This document shows, piece by piece, positions 1 through 5,714 of a stretch of 9,838 nucleotides of DNA (its first letter is position 1; each line of letters opens with the position of its first letter). The stretch comes from Nitrospinota bacterium (GTDB lineage: Bacteria; Nitrospinota_A; UBA7883; JADGGD01): positions 1 to 9,838 of the forward strand of contig JADGCD010000068.1 of assembly GCA_015229165.1 (NCBI GenBank). The letters run 5' to 3'. A program made the translations under genes and the position numbers. Under the pieces are notes generated by a model. That model was not told where the DNA came from. It ran no database searches and was given only the letters and a program-made list of their open reading frames with translations.

Positions 1-52
1 ATGACCTATACCGACGTCGCCGCGGTCATCGACCGGACCAACCCCGACACGC
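1..52. repeat. 52-bp exact inverted copy of an internal rnr segment
   Basis: Bases 1-52 equal the reverse complement of 3115-3166 without a mismatch. In rnr this stretch encodes the residues starting MTYTDVAAVIDRT. The match starts at the first base of the window and breaks at 53. Beyond it only a short imperfect likeness remains (GCGTACGC here, GCGTACCGC in rnr). On the minus strand the S9 peptidase frame passes through it open, but the residues would be an unrelated reading of rnr. A chimeric join or contig-end artefact is the simplest explanation; a real inverted duplication is possible. Confidence 0.95.
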
Positions 53-657
53 AGCGTACGCCCCCCCGGTTCGCGGTAGAGGAGTGCGATGCCGTCGCCG
101 ACCACGGCGCTTCCGGCCAGCGCCCCGTTCGGCCCAACATGCCAGTCGGGGATCGCCCGGTCGTAGGTGGCCACCGTGGAGCGGGCAAGGGTGGAAAGGT
201 CGATCCGCAGTAGTGTCGAGATTCCCCCGGCGGCGATGAAGGGGAGATAGACCGTCCCGTCAGCCGTCCGGAAATCCCCCCCCTGCAACCAGAACGCGCC
301 GGGGGGATTCAGCGCGACGGGGGGGCGGCTCCCGTCGGCCCGGAGGGCGTAGATCACCCCCCGCTCGTCCCCGTTGGCGCTCTTCATAGCGACCAGGTTC
401 CCGCCGTCGGCCCAGGCGTAGTGTTCCACCGACCGGTCGGCGAAGGAGGTGAGGGGTCGCCCATGTGCGCCGTCGGGATCGGCCACGAAGATGTTGAGCC
501 GCCCCTTGAAGGGGGCCCGATAGGCGATATGGGCGCCGTCGGGGGCCATGGTGACCATGTCCATCGTCGGGTCGGCGAAAAAGTCGTCCGCCGTCGGCGC
601 CGCCGCCACGGTCAGCAGGCAGGCGAGCCCCGCCATCGCCGACGCCATCACCCCCAT
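1..657 (-). CDS. S9-family (prolyl oligopeptidase-like) peptidase, N-terminal part, cut by the window edge
   Basis: This frame has no stop before the left edge. The ATG at 657 follows a good ribosome site (GGAGGG, about 5 nt upstream). Residues 1-23 (MGVMASAMAGLACLL, then VAAAPTA) look like an export signal, though without the usual basic start. Mature sequence begins DDFFADPTMDMVTMAPDGAHIAYRA or similar, split here as DDFFADPTMDMV and MAPDGAHIAYRA. It goes on with repeats of the type LNIFVADPDGA, WADGGNLVAMKS and GVIYALRADGS. That is the opening of the beta-propeller of S9 peptidases, which gates access to a C-terminal alpha/beta-hydrolase domain. The catalytic domain lies outside the window, so the activity is inferred. 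A TolB-like propeller protein is the alternative. Coding is trustworthy only for about 201 residues (53-657): bases 1-52 copy rnr. The frame survives runs of 6-8 G, which argues against sequencing frameshifts. Confidence 0.72.
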   Translation of the reverse strand, partial: MGVMASAMAGLACLLTVAAAPTADDFFADPTMDMVTMAPDGAHIAYRAPFKGRLNIFVADPDGAHGRPLTSFADRSVEHYAWADGGNLVAMKSANGDERGVIYALRADGSRPPVALNPPGAFWLQGGDFRTADGTVYLPFIAAGGISTLLRIDLSTLARSTVATYDRAIPDWHVGPNGALAGSAVVGDGIALLYREPGGRTLRVGVGPVDDRGDVGIGH

Positions 658-732
658 ACCTTCCCTCCGGTTCGCCCTTCCGCTTTGGCAAGTATATACT
701 GAAAGGACGCATCCCTTTGACCGGAGTCCCCC
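658..732. promoter_or_regulatory. Divergent promoter region of the S9 peptidase and the GH114 lipoprotein
   Basis: The 75-bp gap between two divergent start codons holds AGTATATACT at 691-700, a perfect 10-bp palindrome. It therefore offers a TATACT -10-like box on both strands at the same place. No good -35 hexamer stands at the right distance on either strand (TCAAAG at 720-715 on the minus strand is the nearest), so an activator or a non-standard sigma factor may be needed. The ribosome sites are at 664-669 (minus strand) and GGAG at 723-726 (plus strand). Start points are inferred only. Confidence 0.4.
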
Positions 733-1554
733 ATGCGCCGCATCGTCCTGTCGCTGGCCGTGACCTTGGCCGCCTGCTCCGGCGGCGGCGGGAGCGCCGA
801 TCCCGGCCTGACTCCCGAACCGACCCCCACCCCGGCGCCGACCCGGTGGATTCCGGCGCCGGGGACGGGCTGGCAATGGCAGTTGAGCGGCGACATCGAC
901 ACTTCTTTCGACGTGGCCGTCTACGACATCGACCTGTTCGACGCCGACGCCGCAACGGTGGCGTCCCTGAAGGCCGCCGGTCGGCGGGTCGTCTGCTACC
1001 TCAGCGCCGGGTCGCACGAGGATTGGCGCCCCGACGCGGGGCTCTTCCCGCGGGAGGTTCTCGGCAGGGCCTATGACGGCTGGCCGGGAGAGCGGTGGCT
1101 TGACATCCGGCGGATCGACCTGCTGGCGCCGATCCTGGAAGCGCGGCTCGACCTCTGCCGCGACAAGGGATTCGACGCCGTGGAGCCGGACAATGTCGAC
1201 GGCTACGCCAACGCCACCGGGTTCCCCCTGACCGCCGACGACCAACTCGCCTTCAACCGGTGGCTGGCGAAGGCCGCCCATGACCGGGGACTCTCCATCG
1301 GGTTGAAGAACGACCCTCTTCAGGTGTCCGATCTGGTGGGGGATTTCGACTGGGCGCTGACCGAGGATTGCGGCGCCGAGAGGTGGTGCGACGCCTTCGC
1401 CCCCTTCGTGGCCGCCGGCAAGGCCCACTTCGCCGCCGAGTATACCGACGCCGGGATCGATTTCCCCGCCTTCTGCGCCGACGCAACACCGAAAGGGATC
1501 AGCCCCATCCTGAAAGACCGGGAGCTGACGGCGCCGCTGACCCTCTGCCCCTGA
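733..1554 (+). CDS. GH114-type endo-alpha-1,4-polygalactosaminidase-like lipoprotein
   Basis: The 273-residue product begins with a lipoprotein signal. MRR is followed by a hydrophobic stretch and the lipobox LAAC, with Cys15 as the lipid-bearing residue and Ser16 at +2, which favours the outer membrane. A short Gly/Ser/Pro/Thr linker (PEPTPTPAPT, about 28-37) precedes the catalytic domain from about residue 39 to the end. The motifs fit the GH114 (TM1410-like) TIM barrel: VAVYDIDLFDA (61-71), CYLSAG (88-93) followed by EDWR, RWLDI (121-125), EPDNVDGY (151-158) with the likely catalytic Asp, GLKND (190-194) and TEDC (210-213). Family members cut alpha-1,4-linked galactosamine polymers; the related hydrolase domain of PelA acts on Pel exopolysaccharide. 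The substrate here is unknown. GGAG lies 6 nt before the ATG. The stop codon falls inside a repeat-like stretch. Confidence 0.85.
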   Translation: MRRIVLSLAVTLAACSGGGGSADPGLTPEPTPTPAPTRWIPAPGTGWQWQLSGDIDTSFDVAVYDIDLFDADAATVASLKAAGRRVVCYLSAGSHEDWRPDAGLFPREVLGRAYDGWPGERWLDIRRIDLLAPILEARLDLCRDKGFDAVEPDNVDGYANATGFPLTADDQLAFNRWLAKAAHDRGLSIGLKNDPLQVSDLVGDFDWALTEDCGAERWCDAFAPFVAAGKAHFAAEYTDAGIDFPAFCADATPKGISPILKDRELTAPLTLCP

Positions 1555-1557
1555 CCG
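1542..1557. repeat. 16-bp repeat word overlapping the GH114 stop codon
   Basis: Bases 1542-1557 (CCTCTGCCCCTGACCG) are identical to the reverse complement of 6147-6162, which lies inside a copy of the dispersed intergenic repeat. The last codons and stop of the GH114 gene are thus shared with the repeat family. This may mean the repeat supplied the end of the gene, or it may be chance in GC-rich sequence. Confidence 0.55.
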
Positions 1558-1600
1558 GCGGCGACGCGCCGCAGCGATCATCCTCACGCTCTCTGGCGAG

Positions 1601-1633
1601 CGCGTCTTCGCCGCGTAACGCCCGACCGGTTAA
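1601..1633 (+). repeat. Dispersed intergenic repeat, diverged copy
   Basis: It shares GCGTCTTCGCCGC with the reverse complement of 6141-6177 and, after a diverged middle, a GACCG-T-AAG end. I count about 26 of 34 aligned positions the same. It is followed at once by the hairpin at 1635-1648. Confidence 0.45.
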
Positions 1634-1634
1634 G

Positions 1635-1655
1635 CAGGCTTGCGCCTGTTTTCTT
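1635..1655 (+). terminator. Possible Rho-independent terminator of the GH114 gene
   Basis: Stem CAGGC (1635-1639) and GCCTG (1644-1648) closes a TTGC loop and is followed by TTTTCTT. The stem is only 5 bp and lies 80 bp after the stop codon, so termination may be weak. Confidence 0.4.
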
Positions 1656-1833
1656 CCTCTCCCCTCGACAAAGAGCCGTGGTCTTCGCCCGCTCATCATG
1701 GCTCGGTGAAGGATGTCTTTCTCCGTCGAGCCTGAGGCGGCCAAGACAGCGCCTCTTGATGAGTGACGGGAAGGTGTCGAGAGCCTTGGCGCAGGCGTGC
1801 GCCTGCATTCCTCCCGCTGTTACTCAAAGAGAC

Positions 1834-1869
1834 CCGGCGTCTGCGCCGCCTTCCCCTTGACCGGTCGAG
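1834..1869 (+). repeat. Dispersed intergenic repeat, best plus-strand copy
   Basis: It begins CCGGCGTCTGCGCCGCCT and ends TTGACCGGTCGAG. Aligned to the reverse complement of 6141-6177, I count about 31 of 37 positions identical with one 1-base gap. The two copies lie in different gene-free gaps 4.3 kb apart and in opposite orientation. Confidence 0.6.
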
Positions 1870-1941
1870 CGGGAGCGGGCGTAGACCGCGGCTCTCTGCG
1901 ATACCGGTACGGCGTCGAGCCCTTGGCGAGACCCTCGCGCT

Positions 1942-1990
1942 GCCCCCGCGCAGGGGGCCGAGCCCCCCGGGTGGCGCCCCCGTAGGGCGC
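1942..1990 (-). terminator. GC-rich hairpin cluster at the 3' end of rnr
   Basis: Directly after the rnr TAA, GCGCCC and GGGCGC (1974-1979 and 1985-1990) form a 6-bp stem with a 5-base loop. Further downstream three arms alternate: GCCCCC (1942-1947), GGGGGC (1953-1958) and GCCCCC (1962-1967). The middle arm can pair with either neighbour. No T-run follows on the minus strand, so this may act as a Rho-dependent end or as a 3' stabilising structure rather than a standard terminator. Confidence 0.45.
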
Positions 1991-4288
1991 TTAGCGGGGT
2001 CGGCGTTTTTTCGTCGGGTTGGCGGCTTTCTTGGCCGCCTTGGCGGAGGAGCGCTCCTGGCGCCCCTTGGCGGAACGGGCGTTTTTCGCCTTCAGCGACG
2101 CTTTTCGCGCCGGGCGTTCTTCCTTCGCCAGCCGGGGAGCGACCGTCCCCCCTTCGCCCACGATGACGAAATCGACCTGTCGGCGCTCGATGGAGACATG
2201 CTCCACCAGGATGGTCACCGGGTCGCCGAGCCTGAACCGCCGGTTGCGGCGGCGCCCCACCAGCGAATGCCCCACTTGGTCGTACTGGTAATAGTCGTCG
2301 GTCAGCGATGTGAGCCGCACCAGCCCCTCCACCGGGGCGTGAAGCAGCTCCACAAAGAATCCGAAGGCGGTGACGCCGGAGATGACCCCGTCGAAGGTCT
2401 CCCCCACCCGCTCTGCCAGATACTGGGTCTGGCGCAGCTTGACCACCTCCCGCTCGGCGTCGTCGGCCACCCGCTCCGCCCCGGAGCAGTGGGCGGCGTA
2501 GTTGGGGAGCCGCTCGGCCCAATGCTCGGCCCGGCGGGTCTTGCGCAGCAGGTCCTTGATGAGCCGGTGGACGATCAGGTCGGGATAGCGGCGGATGGGG
2601 CTGGTGAAATGGGTGTAATGGTCGAAGGCGAGCCCGAAGTGGCCGATGTTGTCCACCGCATAGCGGGCCTGCTTCATGGAGCGCAACAGCACCGTGGTGA
2701 TGAGCCGTTCCTCCGGGCGACCGACGAAGTCGGAGATGACCTTCTGCATGGTGACGGCGTCGATCTTTTTCGCGGCGGGGAACCGGTAGCCGAAACTGTC
2801 GATGAACTCCTTGAACGCTTCGATCTTCAGCGGGTCGGGCTCGTCGTGGATGCGGTAGATGGCCGGGTGGCGGCTGCGCAGGAAATGGAGCGCCACCGAA
2901 CGGTTGGCGGCCAGCATGAACTCTTCGATGAGCCGGTGGGCGACGTTGCGCTTGGCGACGACGATGTCCTCCGGTTTACCGGTCACGTCGAGGACGATCT
3001 CCGGTTCCGGGAGGTCGAAGTCGATGGCCCCGGCCCGGAACCGCTGCTTGCGCAAGAGCGCGGCCAGCTCCCCCATCAGATCGAACCGCTCCACCAGCGC
3101 GGCGTACCGCTTCAGCGTGTCGGGGTTGGTCCGGTCGATGACCGCGGCGACGTCGGTATAGGTCATCCGCTCGAATGATCGAATCACCGACTCGGAGAGC
3201 TTGTAGCCGATCTGGTTTCCCTCGGCGTCGAAGGTCATGACGCAGCTCATGGTCAGCCGGTCCACCTTCGGGTTCAGCGAACAGAGGTCGTTGGAGAGCT
3301 CGAAGGGAAGCATCGGAATGACGGAGCCGGGGAAGTAGACCGACGTGGCCCGGAGAGCCGCTTCCTTGTCCAGCGCCGAGTCTTCGGTAACGTAGTGGGA
3401 GACGTCGGCGATGTGAACCCCCAGCTCGTAGCCGCCGTCTTTGGTGCGGGTCACCTCCACGGCGTCGTCGAAGTCCTTGGCGGTCTCCCCGTCGATGGTG
3501 ACGATGGGGCGGCTGCGGAAATCCTGGCGCCCTTTCAGGTCGGCTTCCGCAGGGGGGCGGCAGGCCTTGGCCTGGGCCACGGCGGCGGTGGGGAACTTGT
3601 TGCGAAGCCGGTGCTTGGCGATGACGATTTCGATCTCCACCGTCGGGTCGTCGGCCTTGCCCAGCACCCGGTCGATGGAGCCCACTGCCCGGGTGGCCTT
3701 GCCGGGGTAGTCGAGCATCTTCACCACCACCGCGTCGCCGTCTTTGGCCCCGGCGGCGTCGGCGGCGTCGACGAAGACGTCGTGAACGATCTTCCGGTCG
3801 AAGGGGGTGACGAAGCCGCCGCCACGGAAGGGGCGGAAGGTTCCGGTCAGGGTGTCGTTGGCCCGTTCCAGTATCCGGATGACGTTCCCCTCGCGGCGTC
3901 CGTCGGAGCGGGTTTTCTCCAGCCGGACGACCACCTTGTCGCCGTGCATGGCCTCTTCGAAGTTGCGGGGGCCAAGGTAGACGTCGGCTTCGTTGGGGTC
4001 GTCGATGATGAGGAAGCCGAACCGGTCCGGGTGCCCCTGCACCACGCCGGTGACCAGGTTCATCTCGTCGGCCAGGCCGAAGCGCCCCCCCCGGATGCTG
4101 ACGATCCGCCCGTCGCGGGTCAGGTCGCGGATGCCCCGCTGAACCGCAAGACGTTCGGCGGCGCCGACTTTCAAGCCGAGGAGGATCTCCCGCATGGTCA
4201 GCGGGGAGGTGAGGAGGGCGCGCAGGCGCGGATACAGCTCTTCGTGGGTCACAGTCGACCGGTGGGATGTTGTTTGCTCATGGGGCAT
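1991..4288 (-). CDS. rnr: Ribonuclease R (3'-5' exoribonuclease)
   Basis: RNase R degrades structured RNA from the 3' end in the cytoplasm and takes part in mRNA decay and rRNA and tmRNA quality control. I chose the ATG at 4288 (MPHEQTT), giving 765 residues, because GGAGAAAGGG stands just before it; an ATG at 4327 would add 13 residues and lacks such a site. In order: a winged-helix N-terminus (about 15-75), cold-shock-like OB folds (about 75-240) with GHPDRFGFLI, and the RNB domain (about 257-577). The metal site is IDGETAKDFDDA (265-276, Asp266, 272, 274, 275), and TSPIRRYPDL lies near the end of the RNB domain. An S1 domain follows (about 627-710), then a Lys/Arg-rich tail ending KKRRPR. 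All family hallmarks are present and the length is normal. It faces the GH114 gene at its 3' end and diverges from an unknown gene at its 5' end. Confidence 0.96.
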   Translation of the reverse strand: MPHEQTTSHRSTVTHEELYPRLRALLTSPLTMREILLGLKVGAAERLAVQRGIRDLTRDGRIVSIRGGRFGLADEMNLVTGVVQGHPDRFGFLIIDDPNEADVYLGPRNFEEAMHGDKVVVRLEKTRSDGRREGNVIRILERANDTLTGTFRPFRGGGFVTPFDRKIVHDVFVDAADAAGAKDGDAVVVKMLDYPGKATRAVGSIDRVLGKADDPTVEIEIVIAKHRLRNKFPTAAVAQAKACRPPAEADLKGRQDFRSRPIVTIDGETAKDFDDAVEVTRTKDGGYELGVHIADVSHYVTEDSALDKEAALRATSVYFPGSVIPMLPFELSNDLCSLNPKVDRLTMSCVMTFDAEGNQIGYKLSESVIRSFERMTYTDVAAVIDRTNPDTLKRYAALVERFDLMGELAALLRKQRFRAGAIDFDLPEPEIVLDVTGKPEDIVVAKRNVAHRLIEEFMLAANRSVALHFLRSRHPAIYRIHDEPDPLKIEAFKEFIDSFGYRFPAAKKIDAVTMQKVISDFVGRPEERLITTVLLRSMKQARYAVDNIGHFGLAFDHYTHFTSPIRRYPDLIVHRLIKDLLRKTRRAEHWAERLPNYAAHCSGAERVADDAEREVVKLRQTQYLAERVGETFDGVISGVTAFGFFVELLHAPVEGLVRLTSLTDDYYQYDQVGHSLVGRRRNRRFRLGDPVTILVEHVSIERRQVDFVIVGEGGTVAPRLAKEERPARKASLKAKNARSAKGRQERSSAKAAKKAANPTKKRRPR
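3115..3166. repeat. rnr-internal partner of the 52-bp inverted copy at the window start
   Basis: This stretch, coding for rnr residues from Met375 on, is identical in reverse complement to bases 1-52. Here it sits inside an intact gene and is clearly the original; the other copy is truncated and out of context. Confidence 0.95.
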
Positions 4289-4338
4289 TGTACCCTTTCT
4301 CCGAAAAATGCGCAAAACCTCAATCATTATCGGTAATT

Positions 4339-4389
4339 ACACTTGCCCTGGACGCAGCGGCATGCTATTTTTAAAGGAAGGGCAAGTGT
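4339..4389 (+). promoter_or_regulatory. Promoter flanked by an 11-bp inverted repeat (operator-like)
   Basis: ACACTTGCCCT (4339-4349) and AGGGCAAGTGT (4379-4389) are perfect inverted copies separated by 29 bp, with centres 40 bp apart, close to four helical turns. The left arm contains TTGCCC (4343-4348), which serves as a -35; 17 bp later comes TATTTT (4366-4371) preceded by TGC, an extended -10. The right arm then begins at the predicted start of transcription. A regulator binding both arms would cover -35 and +1 of the unknown gene at 4456. A separate minus-strand -10-like box, GATAAT (4331-4326), could serve rnr. Promoter and operator roles are inferred. Confidence 0.55.
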
Positions 4390-4410
4390 CGGCATTCTTT
4401 TACTTTCCGT

Positions 4411-4442
4411 GACGGCCCCGCGCCGTCCCGGTCGTTGCGGGG
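4411..4442 (+). promoter_or_regulatory. Leader with two mutually exclusive hairpins before the unknown gene
   Basis: GACGGC (4411-4416) pairs with GCCGTC (4422-4427) over a 5-base loop. Alternatively CCCCGC (4416-4421) pairs with GCGGGG (4437-4442). The two cannot form together. The second would bury the only purine-rich stretch (GCGGGG) ahead of the ATG at 4456. This could be a simple translational switch, or just GC-rich self-complementarity. Confidence 0.3.
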
Positions 4443-4455
4443 TCGTAGGCGTACC

Positions 4456-5535
4456 ATGTGGCTCCATCGGAACGAGTTGACGTATGAGGAGAAGCGGCTG
4501 CGCTCCCTCTACGACTCCCTCCGGGAAGATCTCTCCCGCTACCTCATCGAATTCGCGCTGGTCGACTCCTTCAACAACTATCTGGCCCACGACGAACCAT
4601 ATGTGTTCGTCGAGAAACGCGAGCTAAAGCCCCGCGCCAAGGTGGTGGAGAAGGAAAACCCGCTGATCAACAGCTTCATTGTCATCTTCGCCGAGGGGGC
4701 GCTCCCCCCCGACATGAAGAAGAACCTGCGCCACTTCGACAGCAACAAGGTCACCAAGGAAAACCTGGCGGAGCTGAAACTGACCGGGCTTAACGTGGCC
4801 GACCGGTTCCAGAAACAGCAGAAATATTTCGAGACCACCCAGTTCTATGTTCTGCTCCGCTCGTTGCTCAAGATCGACTACGCCCTGCTGATCCAGCGGG
4901 ATTTGTCGGTGAAGAACAAGAACCGCTACAGCCTCTCCCACTACCATGTGCGGATCGACTGGCTGTTGGACGCGGCGGCCGAGGCGTTGGGCAAGGAGAT
5001 GCGCTATATCTCCAAGGATCTGTACGAAAAAGGGGACGAGTACGCCCAGTTGATGGTGGAGAAGCTGTTCGAGTATTACTCTTTTCACCACTCGGTCTCG
5101 GGACGGCGGACGGCGGCGATGCTGGCCATGCAGTTGCTGCGACAGGGGCCATCGTACGGCACGGTCTTCGTCTCCAGTTCGGAATCGCGCACTCTGACGC
5201 GCCTCTCGGAAAAGGGGGTCAGCAAGTATATCCTCCTGCCCCTGGACGCGGCCGCCATCAGCCACATCGAAGGGCATCCCAACGGCGACCCGGAGTTCCG
5301 GCGCAAGTTCCTCATCCACGAAAAAGAGGACGGCGGCGGAGTGGTGGTGTTTCAGGTGGTCTACGCCTACAACGAACACAGCAAACCCCCCATCGACGGC
5401 AAGCTGCGCGACCTGAAGGCCGACGTCTCGTGGTTGCGCGTCCGCAACCAGTTGCTGGTGCCGAATTTCTCGATGATCGACACCCGGCCGATCCGGTATC
5501 AGGTTCTTTACGACCAGGCCGACCCCTTGTCGTAG
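4456..5535 (+). CDS. Conserved-looking protein of unknown function, 359 residues
   Basis: I do not recognise this protein. The ATG at 4456 (MWLHRNELTYEEK) is preferred over a TTG at 4435, which lacks a ribosome site; even so, the site before 4456 is weak (GTAGG). No signal peptide or membrane segment is visible, and I see no cysteine at all. The N-terminal 40 residues are charged and helical (EEKRLRSLYDSLRED). A middle region, about 60-230, is rich in Lys, Glu and Tyr. The C-terminal third has beta-strand-like runs: YGTVFVSSSESR, SKYILLPLDAAAI, GGGVVVFQVVYAY and IRYQVLYDQ. It is probably a soluble two-part protein. Codon use matches its neighbours, so recent transfer is not indicated. It is divergent from rnr across an operator-like region and appears to be transcribed alone. 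Confidence 0.85.
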   Translation: MWLHRNELTYEEKRLRSLYDSLREDLSRYLIEFALVDSFNNYLAHDEPYVFVEKRELKPRAKVVEKENPLINSFIVIFAEGALPPDMKKNLRHFDSNKVTKENLAELKLTGLNVADRFQKQQKYFETTQFYVLLRSLLKIDYALLIQRDLSVKNKNRYSLSHYHVRIDWLLDAAAEALGKEMRYISKDLYEKGDEYAQLMVEKLFEYYSFHHSVSGRRTAAMLAMQLLRQGPSYGTVFVSSSESRTLTRLSEKGVSKYILLPLDAAAISHIEGHPNGDPEFRRKFLIHEKEDGGGVVVFQVVYAYNEHSKPPIDGKLRDLKADVSWLRVRNQLLVPNFSMIDTRPIRYQVLYDQADPLS

Positions 5536-5671
5536 CCCGCTGAAACGCTGCCTACGTTGGCGATGCGGTGTCGGAAGCGGGCTTCAAATGCTCATGTACT
5601 TGCGTGTACATTCCGCTTTTCCGCCCGTTTCCTCCTAGCCTCGCCTGCCTCGGCGACGCGTTTAAGCGGGC
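5535..5671 (+). other. Structured non-coding element after the unknown gene
   Basis: The gap 5536-5714 has no credible gene. GCCCGCT (5535-5541, starting in the stop codon) is a perfect inverted match to AGCGGGC at 5576-5582 and again at 5665-5671, so two alternative long-range stems are possible. AAGCGGGCT occurs twice (5575-5583, 5664-5672). Between them lie ATGTAC-TTGCGT-GTACAT (5594-5611), a perfect 6-bp hairpin, a pyrimidine-rich stretch, and TCGCC-TGCCTC-GGCGA (5641-5656). This could be a terminator region, a repeat element or a small RNA. I recall similar GTAC hairpins followed by TCCGC in other genomes' gaps but cannot name a family. Confidence 0.45.
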
Positions 5672-5714
5672 TCATATCGAATGGTTTATCGATGTGCGTT
5701 AAGATGGAAGCGCT

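Larger units (their letters stand above)
1555..1990. other. 436-bp gene-free region between convergent GH114 and rnr genes
   Basis: No credible coding frame was found; the frames that cross it either run antisense into rnr or look random. It holds a terminator-like hairpin (1635-1653), a second hairpin built on nearly the same sequence (GCAGGC-GTGC-GCCTGC, 1791-1806), degenerate copies of the dispersed repeat (1601-1633 and 1834-1869), and strong GC hairpins directly after the rnr stop. The stretches starting at 1634 and 1791 align loosely over about 60 bp, which suggests an old, decayed duplication with a 157-bp period. CTCATCA (1692-1698) and TGATGAG (1757-1763) form a longer-range inverted pair. 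Confidence 0.6.

Noticed and set aside
1..213. Plus-strand frame starting MTYTDVAAVIDRT
   Set aside because: Its start is the copied rnr fragment; after base 52 it runs antisense to the peptidase and has no coding likeness.
260..955. Minus-strand open frame of 231 codons across the divergent promoter
   Set aside because: Arg-rich shadow that crosses both start regions; the in-frame peptidase and the GH114 gene explain the DNA.
1601..1869. Possible CRISPR or regular tandem array
   Set aside because: Copies are too diverged and irregularly spaced, and there are no equal-length spacers or cas genes.
1941..1987. G-quadruplex at the rnr 3' end
   Set aside because: Only three long G runs are close together on the minus strand and each has a perfect C-run partner, so hairpins are more likely.
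1763..3178. Long plus-strand open frame, 471 codons
   Set aside because: It lies antisense over rnr and the repeat-rich gap. Its composition is that of a GC-rich shadow frame, and rnr has all family motifs.
3395..4336. Plus-strand open frame of 313 codons opposite the 5' part of rnr
   Set aside because: Antisense shadow of RNase R; no motif or ribosome site supports it.
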